A stretch of 37,599 nucleotides of DNA from NCBI RefSeq assembly GCF_030372275.1, contig NZ_JAUDDJ010000026.1; one strand, written 5' to 3'. The notes beneath the pieces were generated by a model. It saw only the letters and a program-made list of their open reading frames with translations. It ran no database searches and had not been told where the DNA came from. How positions within the stretch are numbered: position 1 is the stretch's first letter; every line of letters starts with the position of its first letter. A program made the position numbers and the translations under genes. Positions 31,021-37,599 of the stretch are shown piece after piece. This DNA comes from Lawsonibacter sp900766145 (lineage in GTDB: Bacteria; Bacillota; Clostridia; Oscillospirales; Oscillospiraceae).

Positions 31021-31504
31021 GTTTCGCATTCGGCTGAACTTGTTTGACGCCATCGTGCTGGTGGTGGTGCTGCTGGCCGGCGCCGCCTTTGCCTGGCTGA
31101 GCCTGCGCACCGGCCAGGGCGACAACGTGACGCCCAACTCTCAGACGATTCGCTATACGGTGGTATTTCAGAAGATGGCCCAGGGTGACAGCCAGCTCAT
31201 CCAGCCCGGCGATAAGCTGGAGGATACTGTGAAGAATTGCAGCATCGGCACTGTGGTGTCTGTGGAGGCCAAGCCTGCCGTGAGCCAGATTCTGGATCAG
31301 GAGAACCGGTACTATGTGGATGCCGTGCTGGAGGGCTTTGAGGACGTCTATGTCACTGTGGAAGCTTCCTGCACCGACAACGGCGAGTCTCTGCTGCTGG
31401 GCGGAGGCTATGATATCCGGGTGGGCCAGACAGCCTATGTCCGGGGACCCGGCTATATGGGCAGCGGCCCTGTGACTGCCATTGAGAGGGGGACTGAGGG
31501 ATGA
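31001..31504 (+). CDS. DUF4330 family membrane-anchored protein (copy 1)
   Basis: A 167-residue protein with a short cytosolic N-terminus, one transmembrane helix (about residues 13-33: LFDAIVLVVVLLAGAAFAWLSL) and an external mostly beta domain (IRYTVVFQKMAQGDSQLIQPGDKLEDTVKNCSIGTV). The N-terminal RxRLNxFDxIV pattern and the following IQPGDxL strand are as in DUF4330. Function unknown. It starts behind AAAGGAG within the last 20 bp of the GT4 gene and overlaps its paralogue by 4 bp. Its position suggests a subunit of the wall-polymer export or ligation apparatus (inference). Confidence 0.85.
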   Translation: MEQNGHKFRIRLNLFDAIVLVVVLLAGAAFAWLSLRTGQGDNVTPNSQTIRYTVVFQKMAQGDSQLIQPGDKLEDTVKNCSIGTVVSVEAKPAVSQILDQENRYYVDAVLEGFEDVYVTVEASCTDNGESLLLGGGYDIRVGQTAYVRGPGYMGSGPVTAIERGTEG

Positions 31505-32013
31505 AAATTATTGACCGCAACGGACGCCTGTTCGGCAAAATCAGTGTGATCGACGTGATCGTCATTCTGGCGGTGATCGTCATGGCCGCGGCCATCTACG
31601 TCAAGACCCACAAGCCCCAGACCGGCAGCAACGTGTCTACCACCACCATTGTCTATCAGATGGAGGTACACAACCAGCCTGAGTACATGCTGGACGCCAT
31701 TCAGGTGGGCGATCAGATCTACGACAAGGAGCGCAGTACCGGCGGCTCTCTGGGTACCATCACCGACATCCAGGTCAGCGACGGCACCTACGAGGCGGAG
31801 CTGCACGACGGCACCTGTGAAGTCGTACCCGCCCAGGGGCGCTATAACCTGCTGCTTACCATTGAGGGCCAGGGCCTGATCGACGAGAACGGAAACTACC
31901 TGCTCAACCGGGTGTATAACCTGGGAGTCAACTCCAGCCGGGAGTTCAACAATAAATACGGCCTCTTCCTGGGCCGCATTGTCAGCATTGATACGGCCCA
32001 GCCGGAGGGCTGA
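31501..32013 (+). CDS. DUF4330 family membrane-anchored protein (copy 2)
   Basis: A 170-residue paralogue of the preceding gene with the same plan: RNGRLFGKISVIDVIVILAVIVMAAAIYV (N-terminal helix about 16-34) then an external beta domain (TTTIVYQMEVHNQPEYMLDAIQVGDQIYDKE, GTITDIQVSDGTYEAELHDG). It overlaps copy 1 by 4 bp (ATGA). The two are diverged in sequence, so the duplication is old and they may form a heteromer. No enzymatic motif is visible. Twenty-two bp separate it from the GT4::CsaB gene. Confidence 0.85.
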   Translation: MKIIDRNGRLFGKISVIDVIVILAVIVMAAAIYVKTHKPQTGSNVSTTTIVYQMEVHNQPEYMLDAIQVGDQIYDKERSTGGSLGTITDIQVSDGTYEAELHDGTCEVVPAQGRYNLLLTIEGQGLIDENGNYLLNRVYNLGVNSSREFNNKYGLFLGRIVSIDTAQPEG

Positions 32014-32035
32014 GGCCGGGAAGGAGTAAGTGCCC

Positions 32036-34249
32036 ATGAAGATTTTCATGGCGACCATGGGGCTGGATATCGGCGGAGCCGAGACCCATATCGTAGAGCT
32101 GTCCAAAGAGCTGCGCTCCAGAGGGCATGAGGTGGTGATCGCCTCCAACGGAGGCGTGTATGTCCCGGAGGTGACGGCTGCGGGCATCCGGCACTACCAG
32201 GTGCCCATGCATCGGCGCAGCCTGGGGGACATGATGCGCTCACGGGCCCTCTTGAAGGATATTCTGCGCAAGGAAAAACCGGATATTGTCCATGCCCACG
32301 CCCGCATCCCGGCCTTTCTGTGCGGTACCTTGCAGAGAAGCCTGAAATTCCCCTTTGTCACCTCCTGCCATGGCGTCTTTGAGGTCAGCGGCGTGCTGAA
32401 GCTGCTGTCCAACTGGGGCGAGCGTACCTTGGCGGTGAGCGAGGACATCCGGGACTATCTGGTCCGGGAATATGGTGTGCCGGCCGAGCACATCACCCTT
32501 ACCATCAACGGAATCGACACCAATAAGTTTTCCCCCGACGTGTCCGGAGAGGCGGTGCGGAAGGAGTTTGGCCTGGGGGACGGGGTGGTCATCGGCCACG
32601 TCAGCCGCCTGGATCAGGCGGCCTGTCATACCGCCCGGCAGCTCATCGAGCTGGCGCCCCGGCTGGATCAGGCCTATCCCGGCATTCATGTGCTCATTAC
32701 CGGCGGCGGCGATAGCTTTGCCCAGCTCAAGGAGCGGGCAGAACAGGTCAACCAAGGGATGGGGCGCGCCTGTGTGGTGCTCACCGGTCCCCGCACCGAC
32801 GTAAACGCGGTGGCGGCGGCCTGTCAGCTGTTTGTGGGCGTGTCCCGCTCCGCCCTGGAGGCCATGGCGGAGGAAAAGCCGGTGGTCCTGTCCGGAGCCC
32901 AGGGGCACACCGGGCTCTTCTGTCCGGAGCTGCTCCAGAAGGCCATTGACACCAACTTCTGCTGCCGCACCGACCCGGTGGCGGACGAGGAGACCCTGTA
33001 CCAGGCGGTGACGCAGGCCCTCTCCCTTTCGGAAGAGGAGAAGCAGCGCCTGGGAGCCTATGGCCGCCAGACGGTACAGACCTATTATTCCGTGCAGCGC
33101 ATGGCCCAGGACTGCCTGGACGTCTATGAGCAGGTGCGCCGGCGCAAGTACCGGGTTGTGATGAGCGGATACTACGGCTTCTCCAACGCCGGAGACGACG
33201 CCATCCTCCAGTCCATCCACGAGGGCATTCTGGCCGCCAGCAAGGATATCTCGGTCACCGTGCTCTCCAACGACCCCCAGCTCACCTGGAATCTGTGCGG
33301 CCTGGAGGCCGTGCCCCGGTTCCGGTTCTGGAAGGTGCTGGGCGCGCTGCGCCACTGTGACGCGCTGCTCTCCGGCGGCGGAAGTCTGCTCCAGGACCGC
33401 ACCTCTACTCGGTCCCTCATGTACTACCTGTCCATCATCCGGGGGGCGGAGTTGTTCGGCAAGCCGGTGATGCTCTACGCCAACGGCATTGGTCCCGTGC
33501 GCAAGCCGGAGAACCGCCGCCGGGTAAAGCGGGCGGTGGAGCGGGCCGCATTGGTTACCCTTCGGGACCGCAGCTCTGCCAACGAGCTGCGGGAGATGGG
33601 GGTAAAGCGGCCGGACCTCTATGTGACAGCAGATCCGGTGTTTAACCTGCCTCCCGCCCCAGAGGAGCGGGGAGAGGAGCTAATTCGCTGCGCCAAGCTG
33701 CCCCAGGGAGCGTCCTTTGCCGCCATCTCGGTGCGCAACTGGCCGGGCACAGGGGACTTCCCCAAACAGCTGGCCGGTCTGTGCGACCATCTGCGGCGGA
33801 TCTATGGGATGGAGATCCTGTTTCTGCTGATGCAGCCCGGGCATGACCGGACTACCACCAATCAGGTGCGGGAGCTGATGGAGGAGCCCTCCTACCTGCT
33901 GGATACCGCTTGTACGCCCCGGGAACTGATGGCGGTGCTGGGCAAGGCCAAGCTGTGCGTGGCTATGCGGCTGCACACCCTGATTTTCGCCGCCCGTATG
34001 GCGGTGCCCTGCATTGGGCTGGTCTATGACCCCAAGGTGGAGAGCTATCTCCAGGAGCTGGACATGCCCTCGGCAGGCCATGTGGAGCACTTTGATTTGG
34101 AGCAGGCTGTGGCCTGTGCCGACGATATGATGGCCCACTACGAGGAAAATCTGGAGCGGCTTCAGGAGAAGTCCCAGGCTCTGGCCAAGGCGGCACTGCA
34201 TAATGAGGAGCTGCTGCTGGAGCTGCTGGAGAAGAAAACGAAGAAGTAA
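32036..34249 (+). CDS. csaB: Fusion of GT4 glycosyltransferase and CsaB-type polysaccharide pyruvyl transferase
   Basis: A 737-residue two-domain protein. Residues about 1-365 are a GT4 enzyme (MKIFMATMGLDIGGAETHIVELSKEL, KPDIVHAHARIPAFLCG, LAVSEDIRDYLVREYGV, VIGHVSRLDQ, SALEAMAEEKPVV). Residues about 370-735 are a CsaB domain: YRVVMSGYYGFSNAGDDAILQSIH, LSGGGSLLQDRTSTRSLMYYLSII, MLYANGIGPV, VTLRDRSSANELREMG, and CVAMRLHTLIFAARMAVPCIGLVYDPKV. CsaB puts a ketal pyruvate on the secondary wall polysaccharide, the ligand of SLH domains. Both SLH proteins in this window need that ligand. ATG 32036 lies 9 nt after AAGGAG; the in-frame GTG at 32030 is too close to it. Fusion of the two activities is uncommon and suggests that the same sugar is added and pyruvylated. 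Confidence 0.93.
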   Translation: MKIFMATMGLDIGGAETHIVELSKELRSRGHEVVIASNGGVYVPEVTAAGIRHYQVPMHRRSLGDMMRSRALLKDILRKEKPDIVHAHARIPAFLCGTLQRSLKFPFVTSCHGVFEVSGVLKLLSNWGERTLAVSEDIRDYLVREYGVPAEHITLTINGIDTNKFSPDVSGEAVRKEFGLGDGVVIGHVSRLDQAACHTARQLIELAPRLDQAYPGIHVLITGGGDSFAQLKERAEQVNQGMGRACVVLTGPRTDVNAVAAACQLFVGVSRSALEAMAEEKPVVLSGAQGHTGLFCPELLQKAIDTNFCCRTDPVADEETLYQAVTQALSLSEEEKQRLGAYGRQTVQTYYSVQRMAQDCLDVYEQVRRRKYRVVMSGYYGFSNAGDDAILQSIHEGILAASKDISVTVLSNDPQLTWNLCGLEAVPRFRFWKVLGALRHCDALLSGGGSLLQDRTSTRSLMYYLSIIRGAELFGKPVMLYANGIGPVRKPENRRRVKRAVERAALVTLRDRSSANELREMGVKRPDLYVTADPVFNLPPAPEERGEELIRCAKLPQGASFAAISVRNWPGTGDFPKQLAGLCDHLRRIYGMEILFLLMQPGHDRTTTNQVRELMEEPSYLLDTACTPRELMAVLGKAKLCVAMRLHTLIFAARMAVPCIGLVYDPKVESYLQELDMPSAGHVEHFDLEQAVACADDMMAHYEENLERLQEKSQALAKAALHNEELLLELLEKKTKK

Positions 34250-34260
34250 ATCCGATGTTT

Positions 34261-34297
34261 AACAGGCCGGTCCCGGAGTGGGGCCGGCCTGTTTGTT
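34261..34297 (+). terminator. Terminator after the wall-polymer operon
   Basis: Stem AACAGGCCGG (34261-34270) with CCGGCCTGTT (34284-34293), extended by inner CCC/GGG pairs; the following TGTTTGTTG tract is only moderately T-rich. Confidence 0.75.
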
Positions 34298-34301
34298 GCG
34301 G

Positions 34302-34324
34302 GGAAATTTTGTTTACAAATTTCC
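34302..34324. promoter_or_regulatory. Operator-like inverted repeat of the metal transporter operon
   Basis: Perfect 8-bp arms GGAAATTT (34302-34309) and AAATTTCC (34317-34324), 7 bp apart, covering the -35 box. Size and AT-rich arms fit a Fur/Zur-family or AdcR-like metalloregulator site; repression by zinc is the likely reading (inference). Confidence 0.5.
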
Positions 34325-34340
34325 AAGAAGAAGCTATACT
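34312..34340 (+). promoter_or_regulatory. Promoter of the znuACB operon
   Basis: TTTACA (34312-34317), 17 bp, TATACT (34335-34340). The predicted start near 34347 leaves a leader of about 39 nt with AAAGGAA before the ATG. Confidence 0.7.
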
Positions 34341-34385
34341 ATGCACGTTAGGAAAGAAGCAGAACCACAGAAAGGAATACAATAT

Positions 34386-35354
34386 ATGAAGAAACGAGCC
34401 ATTTTGGCCCTCGGTTTATCCCTGACCCTCCTGCTGACCGCCTGCGGCAGTACAAACGGGGGGCAGGAGAGCCAGCAGGAAGAGGCGCGGCTGACGGTGG
34501 TGGCCACCACCTATCCGGTCTATCTGCTGGCCAGTGCCGTGGCGGAGAACGTGGACGGCGTGGTGGTAGAGCGTCTGAACACCGGCGAGGTAAGCTGCCT
34601 GCACGACTACACCCTGACCGTGGGTGACATGAAGCTCATTGAAAGTGCCGACGTGATCGCCATGAACGGCGTGGGGCTGGAGGAGTTTATGAGTGACGCT
34701 CTGGACCAGACCAAGGGAACCGTGATCGACTGCTCCCAGGGCGTGGAGCTGCTGGAGGCGGTAGGCCACGACCACCACGACGGGGACGCGGAAGACGGAG
34801 ATCACTACGACCCCCACATCTGGATGGACCCGGAAAATGCTATGATCATGGTGGAAAACATCCAGAAGGGGCTCTCCCAGGTCGACCCGGACAACGCTCA
34901 GATCTATTCTGATAATCTGACAGAGGCCCTGGCCCTGTTGAACAGCTGGGACAGCAACCTCCAGGATATGATCCAGGAGGCGAAACAGGAGGGTGGTGTC
35001 ACGATCTCCGGTCTCATCACCTTCCATGATGGTTTCCAGTACTTTGCCAAGGCCCTTGATCTGCCCCTCCTGGCCGCCATCGAGGAGGAGGAGGGCAGCG
35101 AGGCCAGCGCTCAGGTCATCAATGAGACGGTCTCTCTGGTAAAGAAGGACAGCATTCCCATTATTTTTACCGAGGTAAATGGCTCGGACGCCACTGCCCA
35201 GGCCATCGCCCGGGAGACCGGGTGTCAGGTAGGTCAGCTTACCATGCTGATGAATGGACCCGACGATGGAAAGCTGGGCAACTATCTGGATGGGCTGTCC
35301 TCCAATGTAAAGGCGATCGTCAACGGCTTTGCCGGGGAAGAGGTCATTCAATGA
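34386..35354 (+). CDS. znuA: Zinc/manganese ABC transporter substrate-binding lipoprotein
   Basis: A 322-residue cluster-9 binding protein. A lipobox (LLLTACGS, lipidated Cys20) anchors it outside the membrane. TVVATTYPVYLLASAVAENVDG opens the first lobe. Candidate metal ligands are the histidine of CLHDYTLT, the histidine of DPHIWMDP, the histidine of GLITFHDGFQYFA and an acidic residue late in the second lobe (IFTEVNGSD). A flexible His/Asp-rich loop (HDHHDGDAEDGDHYDPH) near residue 130 is typical of zinc-specific members, so zinc is more likely than manganese. It overlaps znuC by 4 bp. An upstream in-frame start would remove the signal position and is rejected. Confidence 0.93.
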   Translation: MKKRAILALGLSLTLLLTACGSTNGGQESQQEEARLTVVATTYPVYLLASAVAENVDGVVVERLNTGEVSCLHDYTLTVGDMKLIESADVIAMNGVGLEEFMSDALDQTKGTVIDCSQGVELLEAVGHDHHDGDAEDGDHYDPHIWMDPENAMIMVENIQKGLSQVDPDNAQIYSDNLTEALALLNSWDSNLQDMIQEAKQEGGVTISGLITFHDGFQYFAKALDLPLLAAIEEEEGSEASAQVINETVSLVKKDSIPIIFTEVNGSDATAQAIARETGCQVGQLTMLMNGPDDGKLGNYLDGLSSNVKAIVNGFAGEEVIQ

Positions 35355-36154
35355 GAAAAATTAAGCATGGAAAAATGGCGGGAGGCTGTTCCGATGCCTG
35401 CTGTTTGAAGCTGGAGGGGCTGAACGTCCGGCTGGAGGGGGAGGAGATCCTGGAGGATGTGTCCTTTCATCTCCACTGCGGGGAGATTGCCGCCCTTATC
35501 GGCCCCAACGGCGCAGGCAAGTCCACTCTCTTCCGCAGCATTCTGGGTCAGCTGCCCTACGGGGGAAATATTACCTTCTCCCCGGCGGGCGGCCCTGCCA
35601 TCCGCCTGGCCGACGGTACCGTGACCGGTGGCAGCCGTCCCCTCATCGGCTATGTGCCCCAGTCCCCCAGCTTTGATAGGGGAGACCCGGTGAGTGTGCT
35701 GGACTTTTTCACTGCCGCTACCGCTCGCTGGCCGGTTTGGCTGCCCATTCCGGAGAAATACCGGGAGCGGTGCCGCAGCAGCTTGGCGCGGGTCCACGGA
35801 GAGGATCTGCTGGACCGGGCTATGGGAGCCCTGTCGGGCGGACAGCTCCAGCGTGTGCTGCTGGCTCTGGCTCTGGAGCCGGTGCCCCATATCCTCATTC
35901 TGGACGAGCCACTGTCCGGCGTGGATATCGAAGGAGAGCACCAGCTGCTGGAGATGCTGGACGAGCTGCGTACCAAGTACGACCTGTCTATTCTCCTGTC
36001 TACCCACGACTTTGCAACTTTGGGGCAGTTTGCCGATAAGGTAATCCTGCTCAATAAAAAGGTGCTCAAATCCGGGCCACCGGAGGAGATCCTCTCCTCT
36101 CCGGAGTTTTATGAGACCTTCCACCTGCGGGTGGGGAAGGGAGGGGAGCGGTGA
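35351..36154 (+). CDS. znuC: Zinc/manganese ABC transporter ATP-binding protein
   Basis: A 267-residue ABC ATPase: Walker A GPNGAGKST, Q-loop GYVPQSPSF, signature LSGGQLQRV, Walker B HILILDEP, and the switch histidine in STHDF. A short Gly/Cys segment precedes the fold (KMAGGCSDACCLKLEGL). It energises metal uptake with znuA and znuB. The start ATG 35351 overlaps the znuA stop (ATGA) and gives the normal family length; a longer in-frame extension back to 35222 lies within znuA and is not real. Confidence 0.95.
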   Translation: MRKIKHGKMAGGCSDACCLKLEGLNVRLEGEEILEDVSFHLHCGEIAALIGPNGAGKSTLFRSILGQLPYGGNITFSPAGGPAIRLADGTVTGGSRPLIGYVPQSPSFDRGDPVSVLDFFTAATARWPVWLPIPEKYRERCRSSLARVHGEDLLDRAMGALSGGQLQRVLLALALEPVPHILILDEPLSGVDIEGEHQLLEMLDELRTKYDLSILLSTHDFATLGQFADKVILLNKKVLKSGPPEEILSSPEFYETFHLRVGKGGER

Positions 36155-36999
36155 TGGAGCTTTGGTATTCCCTCGTGGAGCTGCTGCCCTTTGACTGGGC
36201 CCAGAGCGGCGGGATGTACTTTATGAAAAACGCCCTGCTGGCGGTGCTGGTCATCTCGCCCCTCTTTGGTATCCTTTCCACCATGGTGGTTCACAGCCGC
36301 ATGTCCTTCTTTTCGGACGCTTTGGGCCACTCTGCCTTTACCGGCATGGCCATCGGCGCCATCTGCGGCTTTAACGAGCCTACCTGGGCTGCAGTGGCCT
36401 TTGCGGTGGTGTTTGCCCTGCTCTTTAACTGGGTGCGCCGCCGCTCTGCCCTGGCCAGCGATACAGTGATCGGAGTGTTCTCATCTACCGCTGTGGCTCT
36501 GGGTATCTTTATTTCTACCCTGGGCGGGCGCTCCTTTACCAAATTCAACGCCCTGCTCATCGGCGATATCCTCTCGGTGGAGCCGGCTAAGATCGGACTG
36601 CTGGCGGTTATTCTGGTGCTGATCATCGTCCTCTGGGCGGTGTCCTTTAATCAGCTGATGCTCTCAGCTGTCCATCCCGCTCTGGCGGACAGCCGTGGGG
36701 TAAAGGTATTCTGGCAGGAGACCATCTTCTCTGTGGCCATTGCGGTGGTGGTGACCGTCTCCATGACCTGGGTAGGCCTTATGGTGATTAACGCCCTGAT
36801 TGTCCTGCCGGCCGCGGCTGCCCGGAACATCGCCAAGAACATGACCCAGTATCACCTCTTCTCCCTGCTGGGAGCAGTGGTTGCCGGTATCGCGGGATTG
36901 ATGACGTCCTATTACATCGATTCCTCCGCCGGTGCGGCCATAACTCTCTATTTGGCGATATGGTTCATGATCACCTTCCTGTTTCGAAAGAAGACATAA
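36151..36999 (+). CDS. znuB: Zinc/manganese ABC transporter permease
   Basis: A 282-residue permease of the ABC-3 family with about 8 transmembrane segments: KNALLAVLVISPLFGILSTMVVHSRMSFFSDALGHSAFTGMAIG is the family's N-terminal signature, and RGVKVFWQETIFSVAIAVVVTVSMTWVGLMVINALIVLPAAAARNIAKN contains the EAA-like coupling region. The start is GTG 36151 (overlapping the znuC stop) or ATG 36154, after GGGAGGGG. Its stop codon abuts a bidirectional terminator. Confidence 0.95.
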   Translation: MMELWYSLVELLPFDWAQSGGMYFMKNALLAVLVISPLFGILSTMVVHSRMSFFSDALGHSAFTGMAIGAICGFNEPTWAAVAFAVVFALLFNWVRRRSALASDTVIGVFSSTAVALGIFISTLGGRSFTKFNALLIGDILSVEPAKIGLLAVILVLIIVLWAVSFNQLMLSAVHPALADSRGVKVFWQETIFSVAIAVVVTVSMTWVGLMVINALIVLPAAAARNIAKNMTQYHLFSLLGAVVAGIAGLMTSYYIDSSAGAAITLYLAIWFMITFLFRKKT

Positions 37000-37034
37000 A
37001 AAAGCCTGTGCGCTATCAAGCGCACAGGCTTTTT
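36999..37034. terminator. Bidirectional terminator after znuB
   Basis: Perfect 16-bp stem (36999-37014 with 37019-37034), 4-nt loop, A5 and T5 ends; shared by znuB and the convergent small gene. Confidence 0.95.
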
Positions 37035-37044
37035 GCTGCCTGGG

Positions 37045-37461
37045 TTAAGGAATATCAATGTCCACTAAGATGTTATCCGTGCCGTGTTCTTCAAACTCGC
37101 TGATATAGGCATCAATGCGGCTGGCAAGCTCATCGTAGTTGCTCTCATCAATGGGAGCGTCATCCATATCCCGACGAGCCAGATCCTCCGCTAAAATATC
37201 AAAGAAGACATTGTTCTCATATTCCATAATGGCCTCGTGGATTCCACCCTCCACAAAGGCCTGAGAAGGGACGATCTCGCCGTGGTATATCTCAGCCAAA
37301 GCGGGCATGCCTTCCATTAAGGCTTTTCCAAATACCAGGCTCTCCACTTCATCGTAGTCTGCAAAGCGCTGCTCGCCCCGCGTGGAATTTAAGATCCAGT
37401 TCCCGATATACACCAGGTCCAACAGTCTGCGAAACTGCTTGTTGTTCAATTCCAGGTTCAT
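37045..37461 (-). CDS. Small acidic protein of unknown function
   Basis: A 138-residue protein I do not recognise. It is strongly acidic (DMDDAPIDESNYDE; DILVDIDIP-like C-terminus), predicted mostly helical, with no signal peptide or membrane segment. The N-terminus NNKQFRRLLDLVYIGNWILNSTR reads as a conserved helix. The start follows AAAGGAGG 8 nt upstream and a near-consensus promoter, so it is a real monocistronic gene. It is convergent with znuB and shares its terminator. Nothing in the sequence defines a function. Confidence 0.88.
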   Translation of the reverse strand: MNLELNNKQFRRLLDLVYIGNWILNSTRGEQRFADYDEVESLVFGKALMEGMPALAEIYHGEIVPSQAFVEGGIHEAIMEYENNVFFDILAEDLARRDMDDAPIDESNYDELASRIDAYISEFEEHGTDNILVDIDIP

Positions 37462-37505
37462 TGCGCGGCCTCCTTTCCCAGAACCGAAGCAAGTAGGATA
37501 CCTAT

Positions 37506-37533
37506 ATTATAGTCTATGGCGACAGCTTGTCAA
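37506..37533 (-). promoter_or_regulatory. Promoter of the small acidic protein gene
   Basis: Minus strand TTGACA (37533-37528), 16 bp, TATAAT (37511-37506): both boxes are perfect, the strongest promoter in the window. The leader is about 35 nt. The last 65 bases of the window show no further gene. Confidence 0.75.
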
Positions 37534-37599
37534 ATGGAGAACGCAAAATAGGGGGCCCTATAACCATGGAAAATTTTTTTGAAAAAAGTCGAAGAAAGG

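Overview
The window is chromosomal DNA from a moderately high-GC, low-redundancy Firmicute. The best guess is a gut clostridium of the Oscillospiraceae (Flavonifractor/Oscillibacter/Intestinimonas-like). Pointers are the Shine-Dalgarno-led genes (AAGGAGG), SLH-domain surface proteins with CsaB, a purine operon that uses a PurH formyltransferase domain plus a separate archaeal-type PurO cyclohydrolase, and the MurJ/DUF4330 wall-polymer cluster. The taxon is inferred, not proven.

Layout. (1) Positions 1-7185: a minus-strand operon of aminotransferase, DAACS symporter, fumarylacetoacetate-hydrolase-family enzyme and an unrecognised 276-aa protein. It is divergent from a LysR regulator, which is followed by an iron-dependent alcohol dehydrogenase. 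Two near-identical 22-bp elements, each centred about 65 bp upstream of a predicted start site, tie the operon and the dehydrogenase to one regulon. (2) 7306-11047: a secreted glycine-rich, beta-helix-like repeat protein with three C-terminal SLH domains. (3) 11313-12483: a low-molecular-weight tyrosine phosphatase and, convergent with it, a HAD phosphatase that is translationally coupled to purD. (4) 12480-21850 (minus): the purine operon purE-C-F-M-N-purO-DUF1266/DUF2185-purH-purD-HAD. It begins with a promoter, a 27-codon leader ORF and a terminator ahead of purE. It has an internal ZTP (pfl) riboswitch between purN and purO, and a six-hairpin island between purH and purD. Its PurF lacks the N-terminal catalytic cysteine. 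purL and purB are not in the window. (5) 21929-34249: envelope functions. These are a glycosyltransferase, a PAP2 phosphatase and an SLH/SH3-bearing phosphodiester glycosidase, then a plus-strand operon murJ-wzy-like-GT4-DUF4330-DUF4330-(GT4::CsaB). CsaB-type pyruvylation of the wall polymer is what SLH domains bind, so this operon probably builds the anchor used by the two SLH proteins here. (6) 34302-36999: a znuACB-type zinc/manganese ABC transporter behind a promoter with a perfect inverted repeat. (7) 37045-37533: a small acidic protein of unknown function with its own promoter.

Most transcription units end in strong, often bidirectional, perfect-stem terminators (101-138, 11771-11810, 23751-23787, 36999-37034). 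I saw no tRNA, rRNA, CRISPR array, transposase or phage gene. All function calls come from reading motifs and remembered family features; no database search was run.
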